A stretch of 64,000 nucleotides of DNA from JBFWRI01 sp050248995 (GCA_050248995.1 JBFWRI010000004.1:1-64000), one strand, 5' to 3'. Shown: positions 1 to 8,185, numbered from the stretch's first letter. Made by a program: numbers and translations. Notes: generated by a model from the sequence alone, not told the origin.

Positions 1-268
1 CGAATGCTTGTGGATAACTACTGGTTTTGGGAGTTACTCTAGTTGGTCTATCCCCTGCCGTACGAGAGCCACCGGCTCCGACCCAACCACGCAAGACTTA
101 AAACCCTTGCTTGCCGGCACCTTGCAACGCTTCACTGTTTTCCCCATCGCCTTATCGTACTGCGCGTTCGTAACGCGATGGCAACTAAGCGTACCAACGC
201 GCGTGTTCGTGTCCGTCTTTGCCGGGGGGTCAAAGGATGACCATTAACCAGAGGAGACGTAGACAACT
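1..268. other. Upstream region of phoH, no supported gene
   Basis: No convincing gene is visible in these 268 bases. Two overlapping open frames run through it, but neither has a ribosome-binding site and their products look like random translation. The only clear signal is a purine-rich ribosome-binding site, GAGGAGA at 251-257, serving the phoH start at 269. The window edge may cut an upstream gene or promoter. Confidence 0.5.
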
Positions 269-1042
269 ATGGCAAAGCGTCACACCCGCCACAAGGACGA
301 CTACCACTCAAATAACAGACACGACGACAAAATAAATATCACGGCTATTCGTGGGGTCCCACACTGGGATCCACTGGGGGATGTACCGACCCCGTCAGAA
401 AATCGGCGCGACCCAACAAGATACGTAAAGAACATCAAACCACAGAGTGCCGGCCAGCAGGTTTTATGGGAATCCATCCATAAACACGCCCTGACCGTCG
501 CTTTGGGGCCCGCAGGCACCGGCAAGACATTCCTTGCCATTGCGGCTGCCGTGCAAGCACTGGAAGCCGGCAAGGTTGATCGCATTATCCTGTCACGTCC
601 TGCTGTTGAAGCCGGCGAAAGCATCGGTTACCTGCCGGGCGATATTGGTGAAAAGATGTCACCCTTCCTGCGGCCACTGATGGATGCGCTGGTCGATCGC
701 ATGGGCGGCAAGAAGGTGAAGGCGCTGTTGGCGGAAGGCGTGATCGAAATCGCACCCGTGGCCTATATGCGGGGCCGCACGCTGAACAACGCCTTTGTAG
801 TGATTGACGAGGTACAGAACTGCACCTACACGCAGATCAAAATGTGTCTGACACGCCTTGGCTGGCATTCAACAATGGTACTGACCGGTGACCCCGATCA
901 GACCGACTTGCTGCCGGGCATCAGCGGCCTTAGCGATATCGCCGATAAACTGGCACGGGTACCAAGCATTGGTGTGGTGCGGCTGAGCGATACCGACATC
1001 GTGCGCCACCCGCTGGTGGCCAGCATGCTGGGCGTCCTCTAA
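269..1042 (+). CDS. phoH: PhoH family ATPase
   Basis: Cytoplasmic P-loop ATPase of the PhoH family (257 aa), whose members are linked to phosphate stress and RNA metabolism; the exact substrate is unknown. A Walker A motif GPAGTGKT lies at residues 80-87. A Walker B-type motif VVIDEVQN lies around 177-184, with Val where many relatives have Ala (DEAQN). A sensor-like GDPDQTDL follows at about 207-214. The first 55 residues are polar, rich in His, Asp and Arg, and probably disordered. The start at 269 is backed by GAGGAGA at 251-257. The gene looks monocistronic because a strong terminator follows it. Assignment to the family is firm; physiological role is inference. Confidence 0.93.
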   Translation: MAKRHTRHKDDYHSNNRHDDKINITAIRGVPHWDPLGDVPTPSENRRDPTRYVKNIKPQSAGQQVLWESIHKHALTVALGPAGTGKTFLAIAAAVQALEAGKVDRIILSRPAVEAGESIGYLPGDIGEKMSPFLRPLMDALVDRMGGKKVKALLAEGVIEIAPVAYMRGRTLNNAFVVIDEVQNCTYTQIKMCLTRLGWHSTMVLTGDPDQTDLLPGISGLSDIADKLARVPSIGVVRLSDTDIVRHPLVASMLGVL

Positions 1043-1067
1043 AAGTTCTTTGGTGAACACCATAGAG

Positions 1068-1097
1068 AAAGGCCGGGGAATTCAACCCCGGCCTTTT
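1068..1097 (+). terminator. Rho-independent terminator after phoH
   Basis: A perfect GC-rich inverted repeat, GGCCGGGG at 1071-1078 and CCCCGGCC at 1086-1093, encloses a 7-base loop and is followed by TTTT. The A-run before it and the T-run after it make it able to work in both directions. It lies 25 bases after the phoH stop. Confidence 0.92.
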
Positions 1098-1119
1098 ACT
1101 TTCCAATGCGTTAGCGCGC

Positions 1120-1149
1120 TTGTTCGCCAGCCGCAATTTGCGCTATAGT
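1120..1149 (+). promoter_or_regulatory. Candidate sigma-70 promoter of the SCO-like gene
   Basis: TTGTTC at 1120-1125 and TATAGT at 1144-1149 are separated by 18 bases. The expected transcription start falls at or within a base or two of the ATG at 1156. The transcript may therefore be leaderless, which fits the lack of a ribosome-binding site in front of that start codon. Confidence 0.45.
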
Positions 1150-1155
1150 CAGCCT

Positions 1156-1722
1156 ATGCTCAAGAAATTACTTGCCGTCCTCTTCCTTGCCACGATGGCC
1201 CTGCCCGCCAGCGCACAAAGTATCGGCGGTCCGTTCACGCTTACTGGCCAGAATGGTAAACAGGTAACCGAAAAGACGTACCGCGGTAAATTCATGCTGA
1301 TCTTTTTTGGCTGTACCCGCTGCACGACAACAACTGCACCTGCCCTTAAAAAGCTATCGGCAGCGGTTGCAGCGCTTGGCGACAAGGCCGCCAAAGTGGC
1401 CCCTTTATTTATTACCGTCGACGCAGAAGGCGATAAGCCAGCCACACTTTCATCATACCTCAGCGCAAATGCTCCAAATTTTACCGGCCTTACGGGAACC
1501 CGTGCACAAATTAACGCCGCTACAAACGCCTACAAAGTCTATGCTCTTCGTGTTGACGACAAAGGATCGATTGGCGGTGCCGAGCCGGAACCTGATGCCT
1601 ATTATTACCTGCATAGCGACTATGTATATTTGATGAGCCCTCAGGGCACTTTCTACACTCTTTTGCAGGGCAGTGGCACGCAAGAGCAGCTGTCCATGCA
1701 GCTTAATGCGCTGATCAAATAG
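1156..1722 (+). CDS. SCO1/SenC-like thioredoxin-fold protein, altered copper motif
   Basis: Exported 188-residue protein with a signal peptide (residues 1 to about 20, ending ALPASAQ) and a SCO/SenC-like thioredoxin fold. SCO proteins carry a CxxxC copper pair and a distant His and help build the CuA centre of cytochrome oxidase. Here the motif region reads FFGCTRCTTTT: Cys53 and Cys56 form CxxC, and the position expected for the second SCO cysteine is Thr. The distal His is kept (His153, in YYYLHSDYVYL). It could be a thiol-disulfide or electron-transfer variant rather than a copper chaperone. The start was placed at 1156 because the signal peptide begins there; the longer frame from 1120 adds an unlikely leader. 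It sits 3 bases before atpI. Confidence 0.75.
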   Translation: MLKKLLAVLFLATMALPASAQSIGGPFTLTGQNGKQVTEKTYRGKFMLIFFGCTRCTTTTAPALKKLSAAVAALGDKAAKVAPLFITVDAEGDKPATLSSYLSANAPNFTGLTGTRAQINAATNAYKVYALRVDDKGSIGGAEPEPDAYYYLHSDYVYLMSPQGTFYTLLQGSGTQEQLSMQLNALIK

Positions 1723-1725
1723 CAA

Positions 1726-2055
1726 ATGCCCGAAAAAGATAACGATTTAGACCTTAAAGAGCGCCTCGCGGCACTTGACGTGCGGCTTCAAAACCAGCAC
1801 AAAGAAGCCGCCGAAAACGGGCCGATGCTGGGGGCTGTAAAGCTGGATGCAAAAGCCCTTCGAGCCAGCCGGATTGGTATGGAATTACTGGTCGCGATTG
1901 GCGGCGGATTGGGTCTTGGCTGGCTGATTGACCAGTGGCTGGAGACCCTGCCAGCTTTCATGCTGGTTTTCGCCTTCATCGGTTTCGGCGCCGGTATTTT
2001 AAACGTCTGGCGGTTGATGAACGACCGCGAAGGAAAAGTAGGATTTAAAGAGTAA
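1726..2055 (+). CDS. atpI: ATP synthase accessory protein AtpI
   Basis: Small membrane protein (109 aa) of the AtpI/AtpZ group that precedes the F0 genes in bacteria and is thought to assist c-ring assembly or Mg2+ supply. The first 45 residues are charged. Two hydrophobic segments follow (about residues 53-70 and 77-95) with the Gly-rich GGGLGLGWLIDQW stretch typical of the family. It starts 3 bases after the SCO-like gene and is followed 5 bases later by atpB, so it belongs to the atp operon. The identification rests on these features and on position. Confidence 0.9.
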   Translation: MPEKDNDLDLKERLAALDVRLQNQHKEAAENGPMLGAVKLDAKALRASRIGMELLVAIGGGLGLGWLIDQWLETLPAFMLVFAFIGFGAGILNVWRLMNDREGKVGFKE

Positions 2056-2060
2056 GGACT

Positions 2061-2807
2061 ATGCATTCACCGCTTGAACAATTCCTCATCAAATCGCTCA
2101 TCCCGCTGAACCTGTTTGGCTACGACGTCGCATTCACCAACGCCACGCTATTCATGCTGCTGGCCATCGTGCTGACGACCTTGCTGATGACTGTCGGTTT
2201 TGGCACAGGGCGCATGGTGCCAACCCGAATGCAGATGCTGGCTGAAAGCCTGTACAGCCTTGTCAGCAACATGGTCGACAGCGCTGCTGGCCGTAAGGCA
2301 CGTCCGTTTTTTCCCTTCATCTTCACGCTGTTCACTTTCATCCTAATCGCCAATATGCTGGGCATGCTGCCGGGCAGCTTCACCGTCACCAGTCAGATCA
2401 TTGTTACCTTCGCGATGGCCGCTTTTGTGTTCCTAATGGTCACCGTCACCGGTTTCCTGAAGCATGGCATCCACTTCTTTCATCTCTTCGTGCCGAAAGG
2501 CTCGCCTGCCGTCCTGCTGCCAATCCTGTTCGTGCTGGAGCTGTTCTCGTTCCTGATCCGCCCCTTCAGCCTGTCGATCCGACTTTTCGCTAATATGCTG
2601 GCCGGCCACATCCTGATGAAGGTTTTTGCCGGCATGATGGTCATGCTAATCGGTGCGCTGGGCACCTACGGCTACGTGGTCGGCATCCTGCCGACGGCCT
2701 TGAATATCTTCATGGTCGGCTTCGAATTCTTCGTGGCCTTCCTGCAGGCCTATATTTTCGCCATCCTCAGCTCTCTGTACTTGCGCGATGCGCTGGAAAT
2801 GCACTAA
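2061..2807 (+). CDS. atpB: ATP synthase F0 subunit a
   Basis: Integral membrane subunit a (248 aa), which with the c-ring forms the proton path of F0. The essential arginine is visible as Arg174 in SLSIRLFANMLAGH, the family signature of the penultimate helix. Five or so hydrophobic helices are evident, and the length is normal for alphaproteobacteria. Encoded between atpI and atpE in the standard alphaproteobacterial order. Confidence 0.98.
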   Translation: MHSPLEQFLIKSLIPLNLFGYDVAFTNATLFMLLAIVLTTLLMTVGFGTGRMVPTRMQMLAESLYSLVSNMVDSAAGRKARPFFPFIFTLFTFILIANMLGMLPGSFTVTSQIIVTFAMAAFVFLMVTVTGFLKHGIHFFHLFVPKGSPAVLLPILFVLELFSFLIRPFSLSIRLFANMLAGHILMKVFAGMMVMLIGALGTYGYVVGILPTALNIFMVGFEFFVAFLQAYIFAILSSLYLRDALEMH

Positions 2808-2846
2808 AAAGCTCTCAACCAAACCGTTCTAACCAAGGAGTATCGA

Positions 2847-3080
2847 ATGGAACCCGCAGCTATCCCTTATAACCTCATCGGCGCAGGCGTCGCGATGGTC
2901 GGCACACTCGGCGCCGGTATCGGCCTCGGCTTGCTGTTCGCCAGCTGGATCCAGGGCATCGCCCGCAACCCGCAGGCTGCCGACAAGATCAGCGGCATCG
3001 GCTTCATCGGCTTCGCTGCTACCGAACTCGTGCTGCTCCTCGGCTTCGTGGTCGCCATCCTGCTGATCTACGCTGTCTAA
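2847..3080 (+). CDS. atpE: ATP synthase F0 subunit c
   Basis: Proteolipid c subunit of 77 residues, forming the rotating ring of F0. Two hydrophobic helices flank the polar loop RNPQAADK (residues 40-47). The proton-carrying carboxylate is Glu60 in helix 2 (GFAATELVLLLGF). A ribosome-binding site AAGGAG lies just before the start. The stop codon overlaps the start of the b' gene by one base (TAATG), showing tight translational coupling. Confidence 0.98.
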   Translation: MEPAAIPYNLIGAGVAMVGTLGAGIGLGLLFASWIQGIARNPQAADKISGIGFIGFAATELVLLLGFVVAILLIYAV

Positions 3081-3592
3081 TGTTCGCAAGGTTTCTTATT
3101 GCGGCACTGCTGGTCACCGCCCCTGCTTTTGCAAGCGAGGGTGAAAAGGCCAGCGTGCCGCAATTTGACCCCACCACGTACGCTGGCCAGCTGTTCTGGC
3201 TGGTCATCACCTTCACGCTCCTCTATGTGCTGATGGCTAAACTCGCCCTGCCGCGCATTGGCTTCGTGATTGAACAGCGTGCGCAGCGCCTAAATCAGGA
3301 TATCGAACAGGCGCAAACCGCCCGTGATAAAGCCGTCAGCCTGCAAAAAAGTTTTGAAACAGGCCTTTCAACCGCACGGCTGCATGCCCGCGAAACCGTC
3401 GGGCAAGCTGTTGCTGCGGCGCAAGCTGCACAATCAGCCGCCCTAGCTGCACAAAATCAGCAGCTGGTAGCCCGCGTGCAGGAAGCCGAAAACAAGATTG
3501 GCGCCGCCAAGAACATTGCAATCGCCAGCATCAAGCCTGCCGCTGAGACCATCGCAGCCGTCCTTGTCACCAAACTTGCGGGAGCCCGCTGA
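3080..3592 (+). CDS. atpF': ATP synthase F0 subunit b'
   Basis: Peripheral-stalk subunit b' (170 aa), the second b-type subunit found in alphaproteobacteria and phototrophs. The N-terminus has a signal-like segment (residues 1-19, ending APAFAS). The membrane anchor is at about 34-52 (GQLFWLVITFTLLYVLM), followed by a long charged, Ala- and Gln-rich helix that forms the stalk coiled coil. It overlaps atpE by one base, and its last base is shared with the atpF start. The anchor motif YAGQLFWLVITF is typical of b'. Confidence 0.94.
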   Translation: MFARFLIAALLVTAPAFASEGEKASVPQFDPTTYAGQLFWLVITFTLLYVLMAKLALPRIGFVIEQRAQRLNQDIEQAQTARDKAVSLQKSFETGLSTARLHARETVGQAVAAAQAAQSAALAAQNQQLVARVQEAENKIGAAKNIAIASIKPAAETIAAVLVTKLAGAR

Positions 3593-4083
3593 TGGAACAC
3601 CACGGTCTGCTTGAAAATACTACCTTCTGGTACACTGTTGCGTTCGTGCTGTTCTTTGTGCTGGCTGGCAAGGCCGTGTTTGCCGCCATCAACAAATGGC
3701 TGGATGGGAAGATCGGCAAGATCCGTGGCGACCTTGATGAAGCCGCGCGTCTGCGCAACGAAGCCGAAGAGCTTTTACGTCAGGCACAACTGCGTTACGA
3801 CTCGGCCACCAAGGAAGCGGATGATCTGATGGCTGGCGCCACACGGGAAGCCGAAGCCATGCAGGCACGCATTGAAGCCGAAACAAAGAAGATGATCGAG
3901 CGCCGCGAACAGCAGGTGACCGACCGCATTACGCAGGCTGAAAAGCAGGCGCTGGCCGACATCCAGAAACAAACGGCCCAGTTGGCCCTGCAAATGGCAC
4001 AGGAGCAACTGAAGAACCTTTCTGCCGACCAGCGTGAAAAGCTGACACAGGCCGCTATCAGCGATATCAGCAAAGTCGCCTAG
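3592..4083 (+). CDS. atpF: ATP synthase F0 subunit b
   Basis: Stator subunit b (163 aa). A single membrane anchor (about residues 10-28, FWYTVAFVLFFVLAGKAVF) is followed by a continuous charged alpha-helix of heptad character to the C-terminus, where it would contact the delta subunit of F1. It is the last gene of the F0 operon here. The F1 genes are not next to it, as is usual in alphaproteobacteria. Confidence 0.96.
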   Translation: MEHHGLLENTTFWYTVAFVLFFVLAGKAVFAAINKWLDGKIGKIRGDLDEAARLRNEAEELLRQAQLRYDSATKEADDLMAGATREAEAMQARIEAETKKMIERREQQVTDRITQAEKQALADIQKQTAQLALQMAQEQLKNLSADQREKLTQAAISDISKVA

Positions 4084-4109
4084 CTTAAGCACTCCCCAAG
4101 TTACTCGAA

Positions 4110-4736
4110 ATGCAGCATCATCGCTGCATGTCCGCTGATCCCCATAGCCGGCGCCCTACGGCGCAGCTTCGCAGCCTTCACTTGCAGGCAGGTAACGTCG
4201 ACAGCATTTCGATCCGCAGCATCATCTCGACACTGGGCGATAATTCGTTCGCCCTGCTGCTTATGATCTTTGCCCTGCTGGGTATCGCGCTGACGCCCGT
4301 GCCCGGCCAGCAGACAATCCTTGCCCTGCCGATGATTGTTCTGGCATGGCAGTGGGTGCAAAACCGCCGGGCGGTTGCCCTGCCGGCACGCGTGGCCGCC
4401 GGGGCGATCCCCAGCGCCCATTTCCGCACCGCACTGATGCGCGTGCTTCCTGTCCTTGTATGGCTGGAAAAATACTGCCGCAATCGGGGCGCCGACCTGC
4501 TAACGCCCATGCTGCGCCAAATCACTCGCATCACACTGTTATTATTGTGCCTGACGCTATTTATTCCTATCCCCCTCACTCACATCCTGCCAGATATCGC
4601 CATCATCATCATGGCACTGGGCGAACTGGAAGATGACGGCTACATGATGCTGCTGGGACTGCTGACAGGCGTATTGTGCCTGTGCGCATTTATCGTTATC
4701 GGGATGCTAGCCGCCAGCGGCCTGCTTATCATCTAG
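4110..4736 (+). CDS. ExoD family membrane protein
   Basis: Membrane protein of 208 residues resembling ExoD, a family named for a rhizobial exopolysaccharide-related gene whose biochemical role is still unclear. It shows three to four hydrophobic segments, at about residues 45-75, 140-160 and 175-208, and the conserved SIISTLGDNSFALLLMIFALL block near 37-57. A second start at 4128 (MSADPHS...) is equally plausible; neither has a strong ribosome-binding site. It lies 26 bases after atpF and converges with flhB, sharing 4 bases with the flhB stop. Confidence 0.85.
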   Translation: MQHHRCMSADPHSRRPTAQLRSLHLQAGNVDSISIRSIISTLGDNSFALLLMIFALLGIALTPVPGQQTILALPMIVLAWQWVQNRRAVALPARVAAGAIPSAHFRTALMRVLPVLVWLEKYCRNRGADLLTPMLRQITRITLLLLCLTLFIPIPLTHILPDIAIIIMALGELEDDGYMMLLGLLTGVLCLCAFIVIGMLAASGLLII

Positions 4737-5815
4737 CTATGACCAAACGCCTTATTCTTCAGGCGATAGACATACGAAATCACTTCGGCCACGGCCTGAT
4801 AGTGCTCTACCGGAATTTCTTCGTCGATATCGCATGATTTATGCAGCGCGCGCGCCAACGGCGGATTCTCGACTAGCGGCACGTCGTTTTCGGCCGCCAC
4901 TTCGCGGATCTTCAGGGCGATCATATCCTGCCCTTTGGCCAGTACACGCGGCGCATGCATCTTGCCAACCTTGTATTCCAACGCCACAGCAAAGTGCGTC
5001 GGGTTCGTAATCACAACATCGGCGTCGGGCACCTTGGCCATCATGCGGCGGCGCGCGCGTTCCAGACGTATCTGCCGCAAACGGGCACGCGCAATCGGAT
5101 CACCTTCTGTCTGCTTCAGCTCTTCTTTCACTTCGTGCCGCGTCATGCGCACCTGCTGCATGAACTTGTAACGCTGATAGGCATAATCCAGCAGGGCAAA
5201 GAAAGTTACCATGATGATGGCAGCACCCAGCATCTTCAGCGATGTAATATAAATGACTTTCAGCTGTAGTTCGGGTGCCATACCTGTCAGCAGGCTGGAT
5301 TGTTCCAGCATCGGCGTAAGGATTTTGTACATCACAACGCCGACCAGTGTGATTTTGATGATACCTTTAATCAGTTCGGCAAAAGACTGTTTCGAGAAAA
5401 TCCGTTTCCAACCGGCAAAAGGCGAGATGCGCTCCAGTTTAGGCTGCAGCAATGCAGTAGCTGCAAAAAAACCCGTCTGCACCATGGTGCCGGCCAGAGC
5501 CGCCACGACAAGAATAGCTGTGGCTAAAGCCACCCCGGGCGCCAGCCGCATGAAGGTATCGGTCAGCGCTGCACGCAAGCCGCCATCAGCCGCCAGTAAT
5601 TGGTCGGGCAGCGCGAAATATACTTTCAGGGCATCAAGCATATGCTGGCCGAGCATGGGACCCGCCAATGCAATCGCCAGAAATCCCCCACACAGCATAA
5701 ACCATGTGCGCACTTCGGAAGAAATGGGAACTTGCCCCTCTTTACGGGCCTCTTCCAACCTTCGGGTGGAAGGTTCTTCGGTTTTCTGTTCCTTATCCTG
5801 CTGCTCTTCTGCCAT
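4733..5815 (-). CDS. flhB: Flagellar export switch protein FlhB
   Basis: Inner-membrane component of the flagellar type III export gate (360 aa), which switches substrate specificity from rod/hook to filament proteins. The N-terminal EQQDKEQKTEEPSTRRLEEARKEGQ segment is diagnostic. Four hydrophobic helices follow between about residues 35 and 215. The self-cleaving loop is intact as Asn271-Pro272-Thr273-His274. It is the last gene of a fliQ-fliR-flhB run on this strand, 9 bases after fliR, and ends convergently with the ExoD-like gene. Confidence 0.98.
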   Translation of the reverse strand: MAEEQQDKEQKTEEPSTRRLEEARKEGQVPISSEVRTWFMLCGGFLAIALAGPMLGQHMLDALKVYFALPDQLLAADGGLRAALTDTFMRLAPGVALATAILVVAALAGTMVQTGFFAATALLQPKLERISPFAGWKRIFSKQSFAELIKGIIKITLVGVVMYKILTPMLEQSSLLTGMAPELQLKVIYITSLKMLGAAIIMVTFFALLDYAYQRYKFMQQVRMTRHEVKEELKQTEGDPIARARLRQIRLERARRRMMAKVPDADVVITNPTHFAVALEYKVGKMHAPRVLAKGQDMIALKIREVAAENDVPLVENPPLARALHKSCDIDEEIPVEHYQAVAEVISYVYRLKNKAFGHS

Positions 5816-5824
5816 AGACCGATA

Positions 5825-6601
5825 TTACCCCAATCCTATTGAGATATAGCTATCAGCCGTCTGATCCAGCCAGAACGCCATCATACTGCCCATCAGAATT
5901 GCGAATACGGCAAACCCCAGCATAATCTGCAAGGGCAGCGCGACAAAGAAAACCTGCAGCGTCGGCTGCAGACGCGCCATCAGACCCAGCCCCACCTGAA
6001 GCAAAATACCCAAAACAAAAAACGGCGCCGCCATCATGATCGAAACAGCAAAACTTTGCCGCACGGTATTGACGATGGTTTCGCTCATATCTTTTATTTC
6101 TATAAGACCGCCGGCCGGTAGCAGCGCATAGCTTTTTATAAGTCCTGCAAAAAAGACATGATGCAGGTTGCTTGCGAAAATAAGGACAATCCCCAGCAAC
6201 CCCATCAGGGCGCCGGGAAGCGAGCCTTGCGTTGCCATGGCCGGGTTAAAGGCGAAAGCATTACCAATACCCAGCTGAAGCGCCACGGCCTGACCTGCAA
6301 ATTCCAACGCCATTACCATCAGACGTACAATCATGCCAAGGAATACGCCGATAGTCGCCTCCAGTGCCAATAGCACAACCATCCGGCTAATCTCGTCGGG
6401 CATTTTGGGTAGTGACGGACCCAGAACCGGGAAAAGCAGCAACGTAAACAGCAGCGCGAACATCAGGCGGCTACGTGCAGCGACAAAACTTTCCCCAACG
6501 CCGGGGAAAAGCATGCAGGCGGCGCCAAGGCGGGTAAAAAGCAACAGAAAGCCGAAAACATTCCCGGTCAGAAAGTCGCCGACATCCCATGTATAAATCA
6601 T
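5825..6601 (-). CDS. fliR: Flagellar export gate protein FliR
   Basis: Polytopic membrane protein (258 aa) of the flagellar export gate, with six or more hydrophobic helices and the family motif around FAGQAVALQLGIGNAFAFNP (about residues 102-121). It assembles with FliP and FliQ at the centre of the basal body. The gene lies 11 bases after fliQ and 9 before flhB, the usual order. Confidence 0.96.
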   Translation of the reverse strand: MIYTWDVGDFLTGNVFGFLLLFTRLGAACMLFPGVGESFVAARSRLMFALLFTLLLFPVLGPSLPKMPDEISRMVVLLALEATIGVFLGMIVRLMVMALEFAGQAVALQLGIGNAFAFNPAMATQGSLPGALMGLLGIVLIFASNLHHVFFAGLIKSYALLPAGGLIEIKDMSETIVNTVRQSFAVSIMMAAPFFVLGILLQVGLGLMARLQPTLQVFFVALPLQIMLGFAVFAILMGSMMAFWLDQTADSYISIGLG

Positions 6602-6612
6602 AAATTACTCCG

Positions 6613-6906
6613 CTAGGGTGCGGTGGCAGTTTCGTCCGTCTGCCCGATAGCCACGATGCGGTCGGCAATACCGTCCGTGAACGTGCCCAAGGTCTGCATC
6701 ATGAACGGCAACATCAGCAGGGCGGCAGCCAGCATCACAACAATTTTCGGCACGAATGTCAGCGTCATTTCCTGGATCTGGGTCAGCGCCTGGATCAGCG
6801 AAATCGCCACACCCACCACCAGCGCCACGAACAACAGCGGCCCGGCGATCTTGAGCATGACCCACATCGCCTCACGCGTGATACTGATGACTTCGGCTTC
6901 TGACAT
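6613..6906 (-). CDS. fliQ: Flagellar export gate protein FliQ
   Basis: Small export-gate membrane protein (97 aa; most relatives are about 89). Two hydrophobic helices (about residues 17-38 and 50-72) surround the conserved GVAISLIQALTQIQEMTLTFVPKI block. The start at 6906 (MSEAEVISITREAMW) matches the family N-terminus; the frame extends a further 35 codons upstream, but that sequence does not look coding. The tail (ADRIVAIGQTDETATAP) is a little longer than usual. It is first in the fliQ-fliR-flhB operon; the interval to fliE holds an opposite-strand gene. Confidence 0.94.
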   Translation of the reverse strand: MSEAEVISITREAMWVMLKIAGPLLFVALVVGVAISLIQALTQIQEMTLTFVPKIVVMLAAALLMLPFMMQTLGTFTDGIADRIVAIGQTDETATAP

Positions 6907-7032
6907 GCCCCGATTGTGCCCCAAAAACAGGGACTTTGCTAGGCCACACAAACCCCCGCTTATATTGCTTTTACATCGCCGAATGACCGTGCTAAACAAG
7001 CCGCCATACATTGGATTTATAAGGAGCCTTAG

Positions 7033-7434
7033 ATGATTTCATCCATGCCACCCGCCAAACAATTCCTAGTCAACCTGTTTGCCCTTTTAGAATCTGAAGA
7101 ACAAGCGCCGCGTCTTACGCTTGCCGGTGAGCGCGACTGTTTTCTTGAACTGGACCTTAGCAATGGAACGACCTGCAGAGTTTCAGCTGTGATGACAACC
7201 AAGCGAGGCCGCCCATTCCTTTTAACGCGCTGCACTCTTAATGCACCATTGAGCCAGCCAGCTATGACTTTGGGCTTCCTGCCTCATGTTGAAGACAAGC
7301 GTTATGGCGAAGGCGGTATTCTTGCACTGGCAGAAGAAACCAGCACGGGCACATTCTCTGCGCCGCTACAAAAGCTACGTGCAACCATGCTGAAAACAGC
7401 TGAAACGATTTTCATTCCCGGCGGAAAAGTTTAA
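7033..7434 (+). CDS. Unknown protein between fliQ and fliE
   Basis: A 133-residue, apparently soluble protein that I do not recognise. It starts MISSMPPAKQFLVNLFALLE and has mixed alpha/beta character, with no signal peptide or membrane segment. An excellent ribosome-binding site AAGGAG (7021-7026) lies 6 bases before the start. It runs opposite to the flagellar genes on either side, and its stop overlaps the fliE stop by 4 bases. It thus divides what is usually a single flgB-flgC-fliE-fliQ-fliR-flhB unit. A flagellar role is possible from position only. Confidence 0.7.
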   Translation: MISSMPPAKQFLVNLFALLESEEQAPRLTLAGERDCFLELDLSNGTTCRVSAVMTTKRGRPFLLTRCTLNAPLSQPAMTLGFLPHVEDKRYGEGGILALAEETSTGTFSAPLQKLRATMLKTAETIFIPGGKV

Positions 7435-7745
7435 ATCGGCATCCGGATGATATCTTGATACGCGTTAATCACGCGGTCACGCACGGCAACAATGGTCTGC
7501 AATGTCAGCTCGGCGTTGCTGACCGCCATCACAACGTCAGTGATATCGGCCTTACCCTGGGCTGCCAGTTGTGTCGCCTGTTCGCCCTTCTTCAGGGTTT
7601 CAACTGTATCTTGCGTAAAGTTGGCCAGCACATCGGCAAAGTTGGTTGCGCCCGGGGCAACATCGCCGCCGCTCCCCGCGCCCTGCAGGCCTTGCGCCTT
7701 CTGGTAGGCGCCTAGCGGTGAATTGAAAACAGAGTTAATCGGCAT
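7431..7745 (-). CDS. fliE: Flagellar hook-basal body protein FliE
   Basis: Rod-MS-ring junction protein (104 aa). The conserved C-terminal half is clear (NAELTLQTIVAVRDRVINAYQDIIRMPI), preceded by FADVLANFTQDTVETLKKGEQ. It is exported by the flagellar system without a signal peptide. It lies 14 bases after flgC and is the third gene of a flgB-flgC-fliE operon driven from the sigma-54 promoter at 8647-8661. Confidence 0.96.
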   Translation of the reverse strand: MPINSVFNSPLGAYQKAQGLQGAGSGGDVAPGATNFADVLANFTQDTVETLKKGEQATQLAAQGKADITDVVMAVSNAELTLQTIVAVRDRVINAYQDIIRMPI

Positions 7746-7759
7746 GGCTTATATTCCCC

Positions 7760-8176
7760 TTACGCCCGCAGCAAGTCAATGGTGCGACCAATCATTGCCC
7801 GTGTTGCTTCGATAACAGTCAGGTTGGCTTCGTATGATCGTTGCGCTTCCCGCATATCAATCGTTTCCATCAGCGGAACAACGTTCGGCATCTTCACATA
7901 ACCCTTGGCGTCAGCTGCCGGGTGTGACGGATCATATTTCACCGGAAAGTCTTTCATGTCGTCAATCGGCCGACCCGACTCAACGACTTTAACGCCCAGT
8001 TCCTTGTTCACCATCTGCTGGAATACCGGAATTTTCCGGCGATAAGGGTCAGCGCCCGGTGACGTGCCCGTTGTCGAGCTGTTAGCGATGTTTTCTGCCA
8101 GTGTACGCATACGGCCGGCCTGCGCACGCATACCATAGGACGATATTGAAATCAGTGAGTTCAGGTCAAGTTCCAT
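7760..8176 (-). CDS. flgC: Flagellar proximal rod protein FlgC
   Basis: Rod protein of 138 aa with the N-terminal motif SSYGMRAQAGRMRTLAENIANS and the C-terminal MREAQRSYEANLTVIEATRAMI coiled-coil half that pair in rod/hook proteins. It follows flgB by 9 bases and precedes fliE by 14. Normal family length. Confidence 0.97.
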   Translation of the reverse strand: MELDLNSLISISSYGMRAQAGRMRTLAENIANSSTTGTSPGADPYRRKIPVFQQMVNKELGVKVVESGRPIDDMKDFPVKYDPSHPAADAKGYVKMPNVVPLMETIDMREAQRSYEANLTVIEATRAMIGRTIDLLRA

Positions 8177-8185
8177 GACTTACTC

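Noticed and set aside
23..105. tRNA-like element with 7-base acceptor pairing and AGTTGGT
   Set aside because: GGTTTTG at 23-29 can pair with TAAAACC at 99-105 and an AGTTGGT sequence resembles a D-loop, but no T-arm or anticodon arm can be formed, so it is not a tRNA.
8..247. 79- and 65-codon frames upstream of phoH
   Set aside because: No ribosome-binding site, odd composition, and they overlap each other in different frames.
6905..6925. Partial sigma-54 match just before fliQ
   Set aside because: GG and GC have the right distance but the -12 element abuts the start codon, so transcription would begin inside the gene.
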